Origin: Spongospora subterranea f. sp. subterranea
Lineage: Eukaryota > Endomyxa: Phytomyxea > Phytomyxea > Plasmodiophorida
Length of the DNA: 64,000 bases
Assembly: GCA_049724395.1 (NCBI GenBank)
Contig: JAUGWO010000115.1
Location: forward strand, 62,001-126,000
Reading direction: 5' to 3'
The stretch's first letter is position 1. Every line of letters starts with the position of its first letter. Shown one piece after another: positions 21,781 through 31,963 of this stretch. The position numbers and the translations under genes are program-made. A model generated the notes under the pieces. It was given only the letters and a program-made list of their open reading frames with translations. It was not told where the DNA came from and searched no databases.

Positions 21781-22506
21781 GTGATTTACTGGGGGTTATT
21801 TTTTTTTCAAACACGATGACGATGTGGTATTGTACGGTTGGCGGCGATATCCCGGGGCTATCAAACGCGATCGGGGTCGTAAGCGAACAGACAACGCCTC
21901 CCCAGACACCATTTAAATCCTGGAAGTTCTGGAGAGATGGCTGCAAGAGGGGTTAGCGGTGGGAGCGCATCCTGAGAACTGGGGATGGGATGGCGACAAA
22001 ATGGAGCGCGGACTCCCACTCCCCCACCGGTGACCATCTCCAACACCATTACATTGGGGGAGAAACCGATCAACCCGATTCGGTTTATTCCTCTGGATAT
22101 CACCCCAATCTCCCGTGTTTGTGCTGAAAAATGTGCTGAGATGTGAGCCCAATGCCGACCCTAGTTTAGTTGACGCCAATATCGGGAATCCAATGACCCC
22201 ATTCAACTCGGCCACTTTACTCGATTTCTCACCCGGCACCCACCGCTGAAAAAATGATTAATATCACGCTGAAAACGTTTTCTTGTCGGAATCCCATCGG
22301 TATCAACTTCCGAAATTGATCATATTTTATTCATTGACGAAGACGAGGGAGCAGCAGATAAATGCTTTTGTGAACCAGTGTTTGAAGCGTGTCTTTTTGG
22401 GATCTCGTTAAAGCGGCCTGCATATATCAACAACACAGCATCAACAAGCTCTCGACATGGTTGCACCCTGACGGCGCCCAGAGAACACAATCGGCAAGAA
22501 CATCAA
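21781..22506. other. Probable 5' region of the hydrolase gene, exons not resolved
   Basis: Three minus-strand frames are open over 21,860-22,240 and overlap one another. One may hold the missing N-terminal exons of the neighbouring hydrolase-fold gene, but I see no signature to choose between them. Confidence 0.35.
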
Positions 22507-22922
22507 CTGTAGCGGGAACCGGAACCTGTTTCTCGACGAATTGTGTCAGGGGTCGTGACGCAACGGCGAGGGGGTGGCGAAATTTGTATTCTTCTGATGA
22601 GAAAGCCATCGTTGTTCTAGGCAATCAGGACTTTATTAGAACTTGAACGCAAGACGAGATATATTCCGTCACATTACAACGATGCCGAATGAAGCCGACA
22701 ACAGGCGCCGACAAAACCGGTGTCAGGAAATGTGACGGAATATATCTCGTCTTGCGTTCAAGTTCTGATAAAGTCCTGCTTGCCTAGAACAACGATGACT
22801 TCCTATATCTAAGGTGATAATCTAACTGTCTCATCAGAAGAATACAAATTTCGCCACCCCCTCGCCGTTGCGTCACAACCCGTGACACGGATCGTCGAGA
22901 AACAGGTTCCGGTTCCCGCTAC
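22507..22922. repeat. Foldback element with long near-perfect arms
   Basis: TGTAGCGGGAACCGGAACC at 22,508 is mirrored by GGTTCCGGTTCCCGCTACA near 22,904-22,922. The arms also share the segment with GCGAGGGGGTGGCGAAATTTG and the inner part AATGTGACGGAATATATCTC / its complement. Arm length is about 170-195 bases (one arm has an extra ~30 bases) around a loop of about 50 bases. The long arms and short loop fit a foldback transposon, MITE-like element or a hairpin-RNA locus. I found no clear target duplication. Confidence 0.8.
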
Positions 22923-23749
22923 ACAACCACAAACCTCGACAGATAATTATGCAGAACTGAAATGATTAAGAAGGTACCTCTATGTTTTACATATGTCACT
23001 CCGTTCTCAGATTCTGTCGACCAATGCGCCATCAGAAAACAGAGCGATACTTGCGTTGTGTTTGATATTTTACGTTTGCTTATCGCTGCGACAAACGAGC
23101 AGGGTCTCGACCGTTGCATTCGTATTGCCCACACCTGGAGTGCCTTTTCTGAGTCTTTTTGTGGTTTCACTCTGTTAGGGGAATGTATTTCATTACGCGG
23201 CTCAATCTGGTCACGCCCTGCGATGGGTCGCTATTTCTTTTTGCAAACAAGGCTGTCACAAACCCCAGACTATGCACAGAAGAGCCCGTGCGAACACGTT
23301 TTCGCATTATGTCAAATTTTTGATCGTGAATTTATCGTTCGTGGATTCTGTCAATATTCCGATAAAAAATCAACAGTTTTTCGAATCGGCGTATCGAACT
23401 AACCTTAATCCAGGCGGACGTGCCGGGAAAGGATACTTCAATACCATATCTGCGTTCATTGAAAGCAAATATCGTTTTACTCCCAAGCGATACAGGGTTG
23501 GGTTAAGAATTGCTTCTTATGATGATACTGAGATCGCTGTTCAGGCCAACTATTTGGCTTCGTTCTGCCCATTATTACCTAAGTCGCGGTGGGTATGCGG
23601 AATATCCCGATTTCAGAAATGGATTTTTGCGATCAAATTACGTCGTTGGAGCATTTTCGTATATTGGTTATCAAGGCGCTGCATGATCCTAGTGAAAATA
23701 ACGTCAAGGCGACGGCGCAAAGAAATATCACTTTCATGATCTAGCGGTT
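22923..23749. other. Region with open frames on the plus strand, not recognised
   Basis: Plus-strand frames at 22,962-23,402 (146 codons) and 23,272-23,739 (155 codons) overlap. Neither shows a family signature. They lie just upstream of the mariner remnant and may be decayed parts of the same or another transposon. Confidence 0.3.
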
Positions 23750-24004
23750 ACTATTGCCTGTTCGATAGGGTTCCTGTAGTGCCCGACCAAAGTGTCTCTC
23801 TTGTACCGTTTTTGTTCATTCTCTCTTTTTTGGTATCTAATACATGGATCCACTTTCACCGAAAAAAGATGTGGTATATTGGGGAAAGGTGGAGAATCGG
23901 TGGAAGTGGATGAGTGTATTAGATGCCAAAAAGAGAGAATGAACAAAAGGATCAAACGGTACAAGAGAGGACACTACGACAGGAACCCTATCGAACAGGC
24001 AAGG
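23750..24004. repeat. Inverted repeat of about 105-base arms
   Basis: TTGCCTGTTCGATAGGGTTC at 23,755 is the complement of GAACCCTATCGAACAGGCAA at about 23,986-24,005. Between them CTCTTGTACCGTTT / AAACGGTACAAGAG, TTCATTCTCTCTTTTT / AAAAAGAGAGAATGAA and TCTAATACA / TGTATTAGA pair in order. The loop is about 50 bases. It directly precedes the recognisable mariner sequence, so it may be a rearranged end of that element. Confidence 0.8.
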
Positions 24005-24800
24005 GAAAGCGCTACATCACGAAAGTGATGTTTCTTGCGCCGTCGCTCGTCCTCGATGGAATTATTCCAGAAACAAATGGTTTGACGGAAAAGCGGGGAA
24101 TCTGGCCGTTTGTCCAACAGGAGCCGGCAAAGCGTTCCAGTAAAGTAGATTTAGCTGGAACTATGGAGACAAAGAACACGAACGTGGACAAACGTGAGTA
24201 TCGAAAAAAGATCATTGAGAAAGTATTTCGATCGAAGCGAAATGGTCCCGATCAAATATGGACACCCAATTTTGATGCAACAAGTCAATGCAGAACCTCA
24301 TATCGATCCGCTCGACGGTGAATTCGTTGTAGCCGTTCAAGAAACGTTCAGAATGCTGTATCCGAGGGATTGACGAGCTCATTGCCCCTGTCGACGCTGC
24401 ATTCAAAGAACTGTCAAATGCAAACCCTAAACAACTTTTTATCGCACCAACAACGCATGATCGAAACGATGAAAACCAAAGGAGGCAACGGATACCGATT
24501 GCCTTATATTGGGCAAGGATCGACTGGAGCGCGCTGGGGAGCTCCCAGTTTATTTGATTTGTGATCTGACACTTTTTAAAGAGACAGTTGAAATCGTTAA
24601 TGCCGCCGAAAACAAGAACGTTGATTGAAATGCAAAGACTTATACCGATATTATATACAACGTACGACCATTCTGAAACCGCTGCGACGAACTCGCCGTC
24701 GAGCGAATCAAAATGAGGTTTTGCATTATCTCGTTGTATTAAAAAGGGTGGCCAATATTTGATCGGGACCATCTCGTTTTGATTGGATGAACAGTATTCA
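24005..24800 (+). mobile_element. Decayed mariner-like (Tc1/mariner) transposase with a partial inverted copy of itself
   Basis: The plus strand reads ITKVMFLAPSLVLDG, then GIWPFVQQEPAKRSSKVDLA, then YRKKIIEKVF, a series matching mariner transposases known from oomycetes and other protists (KVMFL ... GIWPF ... PAKRSS ... GT). Further on come DGEFVVAVQE (second catalytic region, normally DNAxPH ... D), then IDELIAPVDAAFKELSNANP and GGNGYRLPYIGQG in another frame, which is the family C terminus. The segment 24,215-24,335 returns inverted at about 24,680-24,800, where the minus strand reads IQRDNAKPHFDSLDGEFVAA with the DNAKPH motif kept. Frames are broken; it is dead. Confidence 0.75.
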
Positions 24801-25302
24801 AAAGGACACTTAACAGTGAACAACTGGCCACGACACTTATCTGTGGACAGAGGGGCTACTTCCTACCAAACCTAGGGGTTTGACCGGTCGCCAGCAATTT
24901 TTTTTTTCGGGCCAGGTCCGTCTCAAGAAGTGTGGCGTCCTGGCGCCGGCCACCTGCTTAAACGAGTGGACCATGGTCCTTTTTAAATGACGAATGCTAT
25001 GTCGTCCCCTCTGAACAATATTTCCGATTTCATATCACAGTTTGACAGTCCGCAGCTCCGCAGCTTCCTACAATCCTCATAGTCATAGTGGGGTACACTA
25101 CAAGGGCCGCGCGCTACTGTAGACAGACAGTCCGCAGACTCCGCAGCTTCCTACGATCCTCATAGTCATCATAGTGGGGTCCACTACAAGGGCCGCGCGC
25201 TACTGTAGTGCTGTATGAACATTGAACATGCGGACTGCAGTGTATGAACATCTCACTTTACTGCTTTATTCGCCGTAATAACCAACAGCGTTTGGATTGG
25301 CA
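24801..25302. repeat. Spacer with a two-unit tandem duplication
   Basis: Two near-identical units of about 90-95 bases lie at about 25,033-25,125 and 25,127-25,222, each running from CAGTCCGCAG through CGCAGCTTCCTAC and CACTACAAGGGCCGCGCGCT to ACTGTAG. They stand just upstream of the REEP/HVA22 start codon. No gene seen in this spacer. Confidence 0.8.
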
Positions 25303-26491
25303 ATGACTTTGGGGTCGGACGACGTGGATGATGACGTCGGGAGCGGATCGTCTCCTGTAAAACGGAATCCTGCTCTCTCTGCCCTTGATAATGTCGCTAA
25401 TAGCCTGGCGCGAATGGCGTCGCCTGAACCAGTCCGTTTGAACCAGGTCCTGGAACAGTGGGTTCACAGCTCTTCCGGTTCTAATCGCTATTTATTTAGC
25501 TCGATCGCCGTCTAGAGCAATATGGTAAACATGAACTTTTGACAAGAACCTTTCTACGTTATATTTTGTTTTTCTGATCGGCATCAATGTTGTGCTAGTT
25601 CTTCTAATCGTCCAATGTTGCGGTTTGATAGCGCTGTGATATCTCCTTTGCAGGTGTGCTGAATGAACTTGAATCGAGCACTGGAATCCGAAAATCGCAT
25701 TGGCTAGTCTTAGCTGCCATATTCGCTATGGCCTTCGTATGTTTCTTTAATTGCGCTTTGCTGCATTGATTAAGCTGTAACTCAACTTTCAGATTTTATT
25801 CGGATTCGGGGCGAATGCTCTCTGGTAATATTTTTAAATGCTTTTCCGAATTCATTGATTGTAATTGCTTTTTCTTTCAGCGAATGGATTGGTTTCATTT
25901 ATCCGGTTTACGCGTCGTTCAAGTGTTTAGAGGACGACTCAATCAACCGTGAAGCAGTTAGCGCATGGCTCATCTATTGGGTGACTTCCCGCATTTTTAC
26001 TTCCGCTTTATGTGTTCATATTATTTGCAGATCGTGTTTGGTGTCAGCCATACATATGAGTTTGTTGCCGATTCCATTTTGTCGAGGTATCGTCATGTTC
26101 AAACAAAAGTGTTCGCGAATGGGTTATTCTTTGCTTTTTTAACTCTGATTCAATTTCAGGTGCATTGTACCAATCTTGGAAATCCTAATAGTGCTTTTTT
26201 TGTTAACATAGGTTTCCGTTTTATTACCCCTTAAAGGTTGTGTTTGTATTGTGGTGTTTGTTGCCTCACTACCGGGGCGCAGCCATCATATATTCGATGT
26301 GGCTGCAACCGGCCCTATGCTGGCTACAACCACGTATTGACATCGCACAATCGGATCTGACCCATGTTGCTCGCAATTCAGTCAATGCAGTCTGCGTTCA
26401 TCTGCGGGCTTCTTTTTCAGCCAGCATGCGTCGATACCCAGCGGTCCGTTACCTGACTTTGTCCATACTGTCTCTTGAGCTGGTTTTCTAG
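25303..26491 (+). CDS. REEP5/HVA22 (TB2/DP1) family ER membrane-shaping protein
   Basis: This family forms hydrophobic hairpins that bend ER tubules. The ATG at 25,303 opens MTLGSDDVDDDVGSGSSPVK, an acidic, serine-rich head. The conserved core starts after an intron: VLNELESSTGIRKSHWLVL (about 25,657), ILFGFGANALCEWIGF, then IYPVYASFKCLEDDS (about 25,890), AVSAWLIYWV, VFGVSHTYEFVADSILSRF, PFYYPLKVVFVLWCLLPHY and GAAIIYSMWLQPAL (about 26,290). These match the TB2/DP1 signature in order (fGfgA-LcN-IGf-YPaYaS-kaie, TYWvv-G-f---E, FPFYyplK--FLlWc--P---GA--iY---ikP). At least five introns, with joins in phase where checked. A C-terminal extension of about 60 residues follows, ending LSLELVF at 26,491. 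The end of exon 1 is uncertain. Confidence 0.88.
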
Positions 26492-26830
26492 GTCTCAAAG
26501 CTGCTTAAGACTGTGTCCTGATATGGTTCTGTATGTCGAAAGTTTCATCAATAATCTAATATATATATTCTGTTTCAACGCGCATATCGCTGCGGATGAA
26601 GAATCGCGAAGATTACAGTTTGACATAACGGCCCCACAGTACGTTCGTGACATTAGAAAAACGAATGCAGTATCGTCTCCCTGTTGTAATTTGTTGAATA
26701 CCAACAGCAGGATTGTCAAACATAGAATGTAATTCAACACAGTAGGTAAATAACTCGACAATTACTATTGTAAAAACGTCAAACATTATACAGTGTAGTG
26801 ATAAATCAAAACATGGACGATACCGACATG

Positions 26831-28918
26831 TCACACGGCCATTTCCATTTTGATTGCCGGATATGGATCGTACCCCGATAGAACAAAGTCGTCAAACTTG
26901 AAATTGTCAATATCCGTATTCTTCGTATTGATAGTTAGGGTTGGAAACGGGCGCGGTTGACGTTCAATCTGTTGTCGTACTGCGTCAACATGGTTACTGT
27001 AGACATGCGCATCGCCAAGAACATGAACGAATTCGCCTGGTTTCAGGCCGCAGGCATGTGCCACGATGCAAGTCAACAAAGAGTAGCTGGCGATATTGAA
27101 AGGGACGCCCAGACCCATATCACATGATCGCTGGTACATGAGGCACGACAGCTCACCCATGTTTACGAAGAACTGGCAGAACATATGGCACGGCGGGAGG
27201 GCCATTTGCGTCAGATCTGGGACAATAAAAGAATATCCTCAACTCTAACGCTCATAACAAGGATGAATGAACTTACCAGTCGGATTCCAGGCAGACATGA
27301 TGATACGCCGACACGTTGGATCAGTTTTGATGCGCCGGATGACGTCCGCCAATTGGTCGGTTCCCTTGCCGGTATAATCGTCGCGGCTGGTCGAGTATCT
27401 GGCGCCGAAATGGCGCCATTGAAAGCCGTAAACTGGACCCAGATCGCCGACTTTCCCGATGTGGTAAGCCGACACGGTCCAAATACTCACGGGATCCGTT
27501 CCCTTCCCAGATTCGAACTCCTTTTTCGCTCAAAAGATTGCCGTTGGTCGACCCGTTAATAAACCATAGAAGCTCCTCGACGACGCCGCGCCTATAGATA
27601 AATCTACAATGAATGCTTCGAAAGCTCGAACAGAAACATGACGAAATTTGTGATCTTTTTAACACAAAACGGGAAGCAAAGATTGCAGAGGGCGATACCA
27701 GAAAACACGCTTAGTTGTCAACAAAGGAAACTTGTTATCGCGCAGATTGAATCGCATTGTGGCTCCGAATAAGGCGATTGTTCCCGTTCCAGTACGATCC
27801 GACCGAATTGAACCTTCGCTCAGGATCTTCCTTATCAAGTCCAAATATTGCTGTTCGTCGTGAACGGGCGCCAATGATAACATACTTTCCGGACGTCTTA
27901 TGTAAGTTTGAAACTGAAACGATTCACCGCGTTCTTCCATTATGTCAGAAGATTCAATTTCCTGAATTACAGATTAGACCACGTCAAAGTAAACAGGAAT
28001 CGCTTCGAGTTGCAGATAAAAATTCGATGAAGGAAAAAATATGTTTGATTTCATAGATTTCTGGGAAAAAATTCAAAAAAAGCACCATTACCTGAAATGG
28101 CAAATCGTCGATATGCGGAAAAAACTTGTCGTAAGTTGGATGTTCGGGACGCTCTGTCACTTTGGTCAGATGCAGAACAAGGCAATTCGACATCTGAAGC
28201 GCCGCTTGAAACAGCACTTCACCTCCGATCACAAACACGCGTTTGATAAGTGGCTGACTTTGGATCCAGGCCAACGCTGAAACCACGATTCAGAAGATTG
28301 TATATCAAAGGTCTATGAAGCTAACCATGCTCCAGACTTGGCGCTGTCTCGACTTTTTGGTTCATTTTCGTTGGATCGCTAGTCAATCTAGTACACCAAC
28401 GAAATTCAGTTTGAACGGGGTTGAACTTGGTGGAATATGACACAGCTCGGAAATAATAACGGGCTTCTCGTCGAGTTGAACCGGCAGCGGTCAACATGGA
28501 AATGAACAAAAAAAGAATGTAGCTAAAACTAGAATCTCATCCCAAATCCAACCTAATTAGACACCATAATAATTAAAGATTAACATAATTTTGACAGATT
28601 ACAGATTTGAAAGAAAATTAAACATGAAAAAACCTAAATACACGATATTGAGGCGATTGGGGAGTGGTCTATGCTTCTCAGGCAATGATAGCCAAGTATT
28701 GCTCCCCATGATGACAGCATTATGACCATCACCAACTGTTATGCGCTTGAATCGGCGTAGATCGCTGGGGATGTGCCAAGGCAATGATCCGCGCGATCCG
28801 ATCCCCCGAGAAACCGACGAAAACGCGCACACCACTAAAGACAACAGGCGAGATCAGGCGAGAAGATTCTCCAGCCAAGCGAATTCTTGATACCTTCCAG
28901 AGTGAAACTGGGCGTCAT
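26831..28918 (-). CDS. Bifunctional dihydrofolate reductase-thymidylate synthase (DHFR-TS)
   Basis: The enzyme makes dTMP from dUMP and regenerates tetrahydrofolate. Exon 1 (28,918-28,894) is only 25 bases, MTPSFTLE, joined in phase over a 59-base intron to [13 protein letters not shown], then [18 protein letters not shown] (NADPH and folate pocket), [10 protein letters not shown] and PLPNRLNIV. Exon 3 supplies LTSDPTKM, exon 4 [20 protein letters not shown]. After a short junction the TS half follows: [59 protein letters not shown], the catalytic Cys in [12 protein letters not shown], and [17 protein letters not shown], ending with the typical MEMAV at 26,831. In the TS exon near 27,450-27,460 a run of three A shifts the frame by one, between [12 protein letters not shown] and VGDLGPVY. 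All other joins hold, so a sequencing error in the homopolymer is the simplest reading. The fused order DHFR then TS is a bikont trait. Confidence 0.93.
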
Positions 28919-29214
28919 TGTCAAGTCAACTCGCACAATGTGACCCGTGCAGTCGGACTGCGATAACAGAGGTGGCGGTATCGCCATTCGTGTCTACGCA
29001 GATTTCAATGCAATCTCAGCAGAAATGCTTCCTGGATTTCCAGATCTATCACATAGAAGCTAAGGTGATGGAATGATTTTTATTGTGACCGATTACTATG
29101 TCCGACATAAGAATCCAGGGTATTAGGACCAGGAAAACACGATGATTTAGTGTTGCAATTTGAGGGCAAAGGCGATAGAAAGGGAAAAACATTAAAATAT
29201 ATTAAGATTATGGC

Positions 29215-30325
29215 TCAGATCTCAGAATCGTGTTCGGATGGCGATTCGTAGCCAAAATCAGACTTGTCTGTAATCGCATCATCGGTCAGCACCCCTTGCC
29301 TATCCGTCATTAAGAAAAAGAAAACCGCAAGTTGAGAATAGGCTCTACTTACTCAGTTAGAAAACGCACTAGCTCGAAATGGGTGAACTGATTTCCAATA
29401 TATTCTGACAGAGGGACGAATGTATGGATTTGATTGCCGCCTTGAAAAACTACTATTGCGGGAAGGCCAGCGCTATAGAAGGATTAATGACTGCATGGAA
29501 GTAAAAGGATTCACCAAAAATATATACTTGTCATATTGTGGAAGTGCCTGCGAAATCGGCATTTTAGCGAAGCAAATCCGACCGAAATTTGGGGCGATTG
29601 CGGCCAAGGCCAGGTTTAGATGCACACAAGAAGGAACGTCCTAGAAATATTCAGAAACTTACTCATTCAACAAAGACGCAACGAGTGCATATATACCGGC
29701 TTATAAAGGGAGATTACAATCAGGCTGCGCTTTTCGGCGTTCTCAACAAATACCACCAAGTTCGATGCCTCAAGTTGAACCATAGTCCCATATATCGGCA
29801 AAGAATGCTGCAATTCCGAAAGCCGCCGTCGTCGGATAGCTTCAAGCTCGTCATCTAACTCAATATCATCGGGGTGTCGGTTTGCAGAATTGATAACATC
29901 AGCCACTTGTGGAGCAGGAACAAATTCTATCGGATCTCCAACCGCGCATCTGTCCTAGAAAGACGCCAGCAATTGATAAGACTTTTTTATCAAAGAAAAT
30001 CGAATCCAAGTCGGGAATTGATGAGCAAACATTTGACATAATGAAAAATAAAAATAATTACACGCGGACCCTTACTCACAAGAATCTGCATTAATTGGGC
30101 GTTTTTTTCAATTCGCTCATTGCGCATACGAATTTGAGCGTCGCGATAGTCGGCAAGAACCCCCTTTGGGCCGGTATTGCCGGAGAGCCCGGCTGCCATC
30201 TGCCGCATCAAAGGTGCAGGCAGCGTCCCCTCTGTGGGTTCCTTCGACCCTCTTGGATCATAATCGGGTCGCAATTCTCCATCCTCTTCATAATCGGAAT
30301 TATCTCCGATTTCGTTCGCCGACAT
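29215..30325 (-). CDS. Phosducin-like protein (PhLP1 type)
   Basis: PhLP1 works with the CCT chaperonin to assemble G-protein beta-gamma dimers. The ATG at 30,325 opens MSANEIGDNSDYEEDGELRP, followed by TGPKGVLADYRDAQIRMRNE, the conserved GPKGVi-D-R helix of the family. Next come VGDPIEFVPAPQVADVI, ELDDELEAIRRRRLSELQ (the phosducin D-EFL-xYR-xRL-EL region), a thioredoxin-like section, then GLPAIVVFQGGNQIHTFVPL and EYIGNQFTHFELVRFLTE. A GTAAGT donor follows, and a last exon with QGVLTDDAITDKSDFGYESP gives an acidic tail ending at 29,215. About six exons; some middle borders are uncertain. Length and order fit the family; the thioredoxin fold carries no CxxC, as usual. An upstream GTG-initiated frame was not used. 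Confidence 0.8.
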
Positions 30326-30423
30326 CGACAACCTCTTTTTCAAAAATATATGTGACACATGGACGCGCGCGTCCTGCAGTCCTGATCCAGTATATAGAGG
30401 AACGAATAAGAATGTTACAACTG

Positions 30424-30850
30424 TAGACTGTAGGTATGTACAGTTTTCGGCTGTGCCGATGTGGCGATAAAGTGCTCCTCAGTGGAGGCTGCCGGATCTC
30501 GTTGGACAGAATACTTGACCACACTGACTCCACAATTTTTCCAGTCTTCCGCATCAGTTTTCATATCCGCTTGTGGCTTAATCATTTTCTCGTCCTCACC
30601 GTATCAGTGTTTACCACCTCCCGTTTCTTATTGATATCATCATCTTTATACTTTCACCCAATTTCTCCTACAAAACAACAAACGAAGCAATAAACTTTGA
30701 ATTAACTATTTCTGATGAGATATATTTACCTCAATTTGCGCACGGTTCAAGGGCACTCTGGTTACGGCAGCTACAAACCGAATCGCTTTTAGACTGTTTG
30801 ATGAATCATTTCTGCCAACAACACAAGAAAACAAATTACCACCTTTGATT
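30424..30850 (-). CDS. Possible small spliced gene, unrecognised
   Basis: A closing exon reads MIKPQADMKTDAEDWKNCGV to TVHTYSLQL with a stop near 30,424. An upstream exon reads LKAIRFVAAVTRVPLNRAQI and ends at a GTAAAT donor near 30,735. Joining them needs at least one more exon that I could not fix. The sequence between it and the plus-strand ATG at 30,858 would act as a shared, divergent upstream region. No family recognised. Confidence 0.3.
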
Positions 30851-30857
30851 GGAGAAG

Positions 30858-31149
30858 ATGGCCACCAATCTGATTCGATGCCGATCCAAGTTAATTCTCT
30901 ATGTAAGAGCCCCTAGATTTGTTCGCCCGCAGTTTAAAGCTGTTTTGAACGAAATGGCCCTCCATGACTTGCTTTAAGTCCCGACGCAATTGCCGCCCCA
31001 TTCATGCATCTCAATACGACAAAGTAAATCAGTATAATTTTACTATCATCCGCCATAGTTTTCCTTTAATTTTCAAGGCGGACATTCCTTTTGCTGAGAA
31101 CAATGTTAGAACGCCACTACCTACAAGTTTCCGTTTTCGAAGGACTTAG
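30858..31149 (+). CDS. Possible very small gene, perhaps mitochondrial
   Basis: From the ATG at 30,858 the frame gives MATNLIRCRSKLILYVRAPR, basic and acid-free, as in a mitochondrial leader, and stops after about 39 codons. A second frame (30,964 on) carries RRNCRPIHASQYDK, a GTAAAT donor, a 53-base AT-rich stretch, an acceptor and ADIPFAENNVRTPLPTSFRF to a stop at 31,149. They could be one spliced gene or two fragments. No family recognised. Confidence 0.3.
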
Positions 31150-31741
31150 GTGCGTTTTTACAGAAACCAACCTATTCCTATGATCAGAAAACTTTTGGTT
31201 TTGGCTTCCTCAGGAACAATCAACTCAATACATACTTGTAATCAATGCGATTAGATTCTGGTACGTCTACATCAGATGGAATACTCCCACGATTGAATAC
31301 ATCTTGCTTGGCCACTTGGAAAGTGATCATATCTATGATCAACGACAATTATCCTTTACCGCCGTCTGTCGAAAACTGGTTTTCCTGATTCCCTGAAGTC
31401 CCGATGAGTTTGCCATATCATGAATATGGTAGAGACGTATGGTAACCAGTGCGATGATCCTCGTTCGCCCTGCTGACAATCATGGAAACAAGCTAGAAAA
31501 TACTTGAAAAGGTGTATCACATTTGTATGTGCGTTGAAAATATTCGGCTTGTTGATTAGCAATTCTTATTCAATAACGAGTGATATTTTCCATTGGACAG
31601 AGGATATTTCCGAAAGCTGCGTCATTTGAAAGTCTTCGAATAGTCGGCGAGCCATGCGTTGGCAGAAGAAACATCAAACACAGACCCCTAAAAAATTAAA
31701 CATTTAAGTTCCAGCAATCGGCGCCGCCTTCAGAAGGGCAC
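31150..31741. other. Spacer, no gene seen
   Basis: Only short open frames (longest about 68 codons, minus strand 31,356-31,562) and AT-rich sequence. Nothing recognisable. Confidence 0.5.
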
Positions 31742-31963
31742 GTGATCATTTCTTTCTTTTGCACAGTGTTTGGGTATACAAAAAAGATCAATTTTTCTTA
31801 GAGGGTCTAGCGTATGTTTTGTTGTACATCAAAGAGGGAATATAACTATGATCGTCATTGGACATGATTGATGTGATGAATGGGCACTATGAGATTTGTA
31901 CGAAAAACTGAAATGAAAATCATACATTTGACATTGCTGAAGTCGCCTTTAGAGTCGTCGACG
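31742..31963 (-). repeat. 3' flank of copy B, a diverged copy of the flank in both duplication arms
   Basis: GTGATCATTTCTTTC, then AGGGAATATAACTATGATCG and nearby words match, with many differences, the sequence following copies A (about 5,850-6,010, inverted) and C (about 37,735-37,850). The similarity continues into the gene, so copy B was copied together with its downstream region in an older event. Confidence 0.65.

Noticed and set aside
24212-24823. Minus-strand 203-codon frame as a host gene
   Set aside because: It contains a mariner DNAKPH segment and is the inverted copy of plus-strand transposase sequence.
27449-27495. A 45-base intron with a GTGAGT donor in the TS exon
   Set aside because: It would restore the frame but delete the conserved REYLD segment; a one-base homopolymer slip explains the data better.
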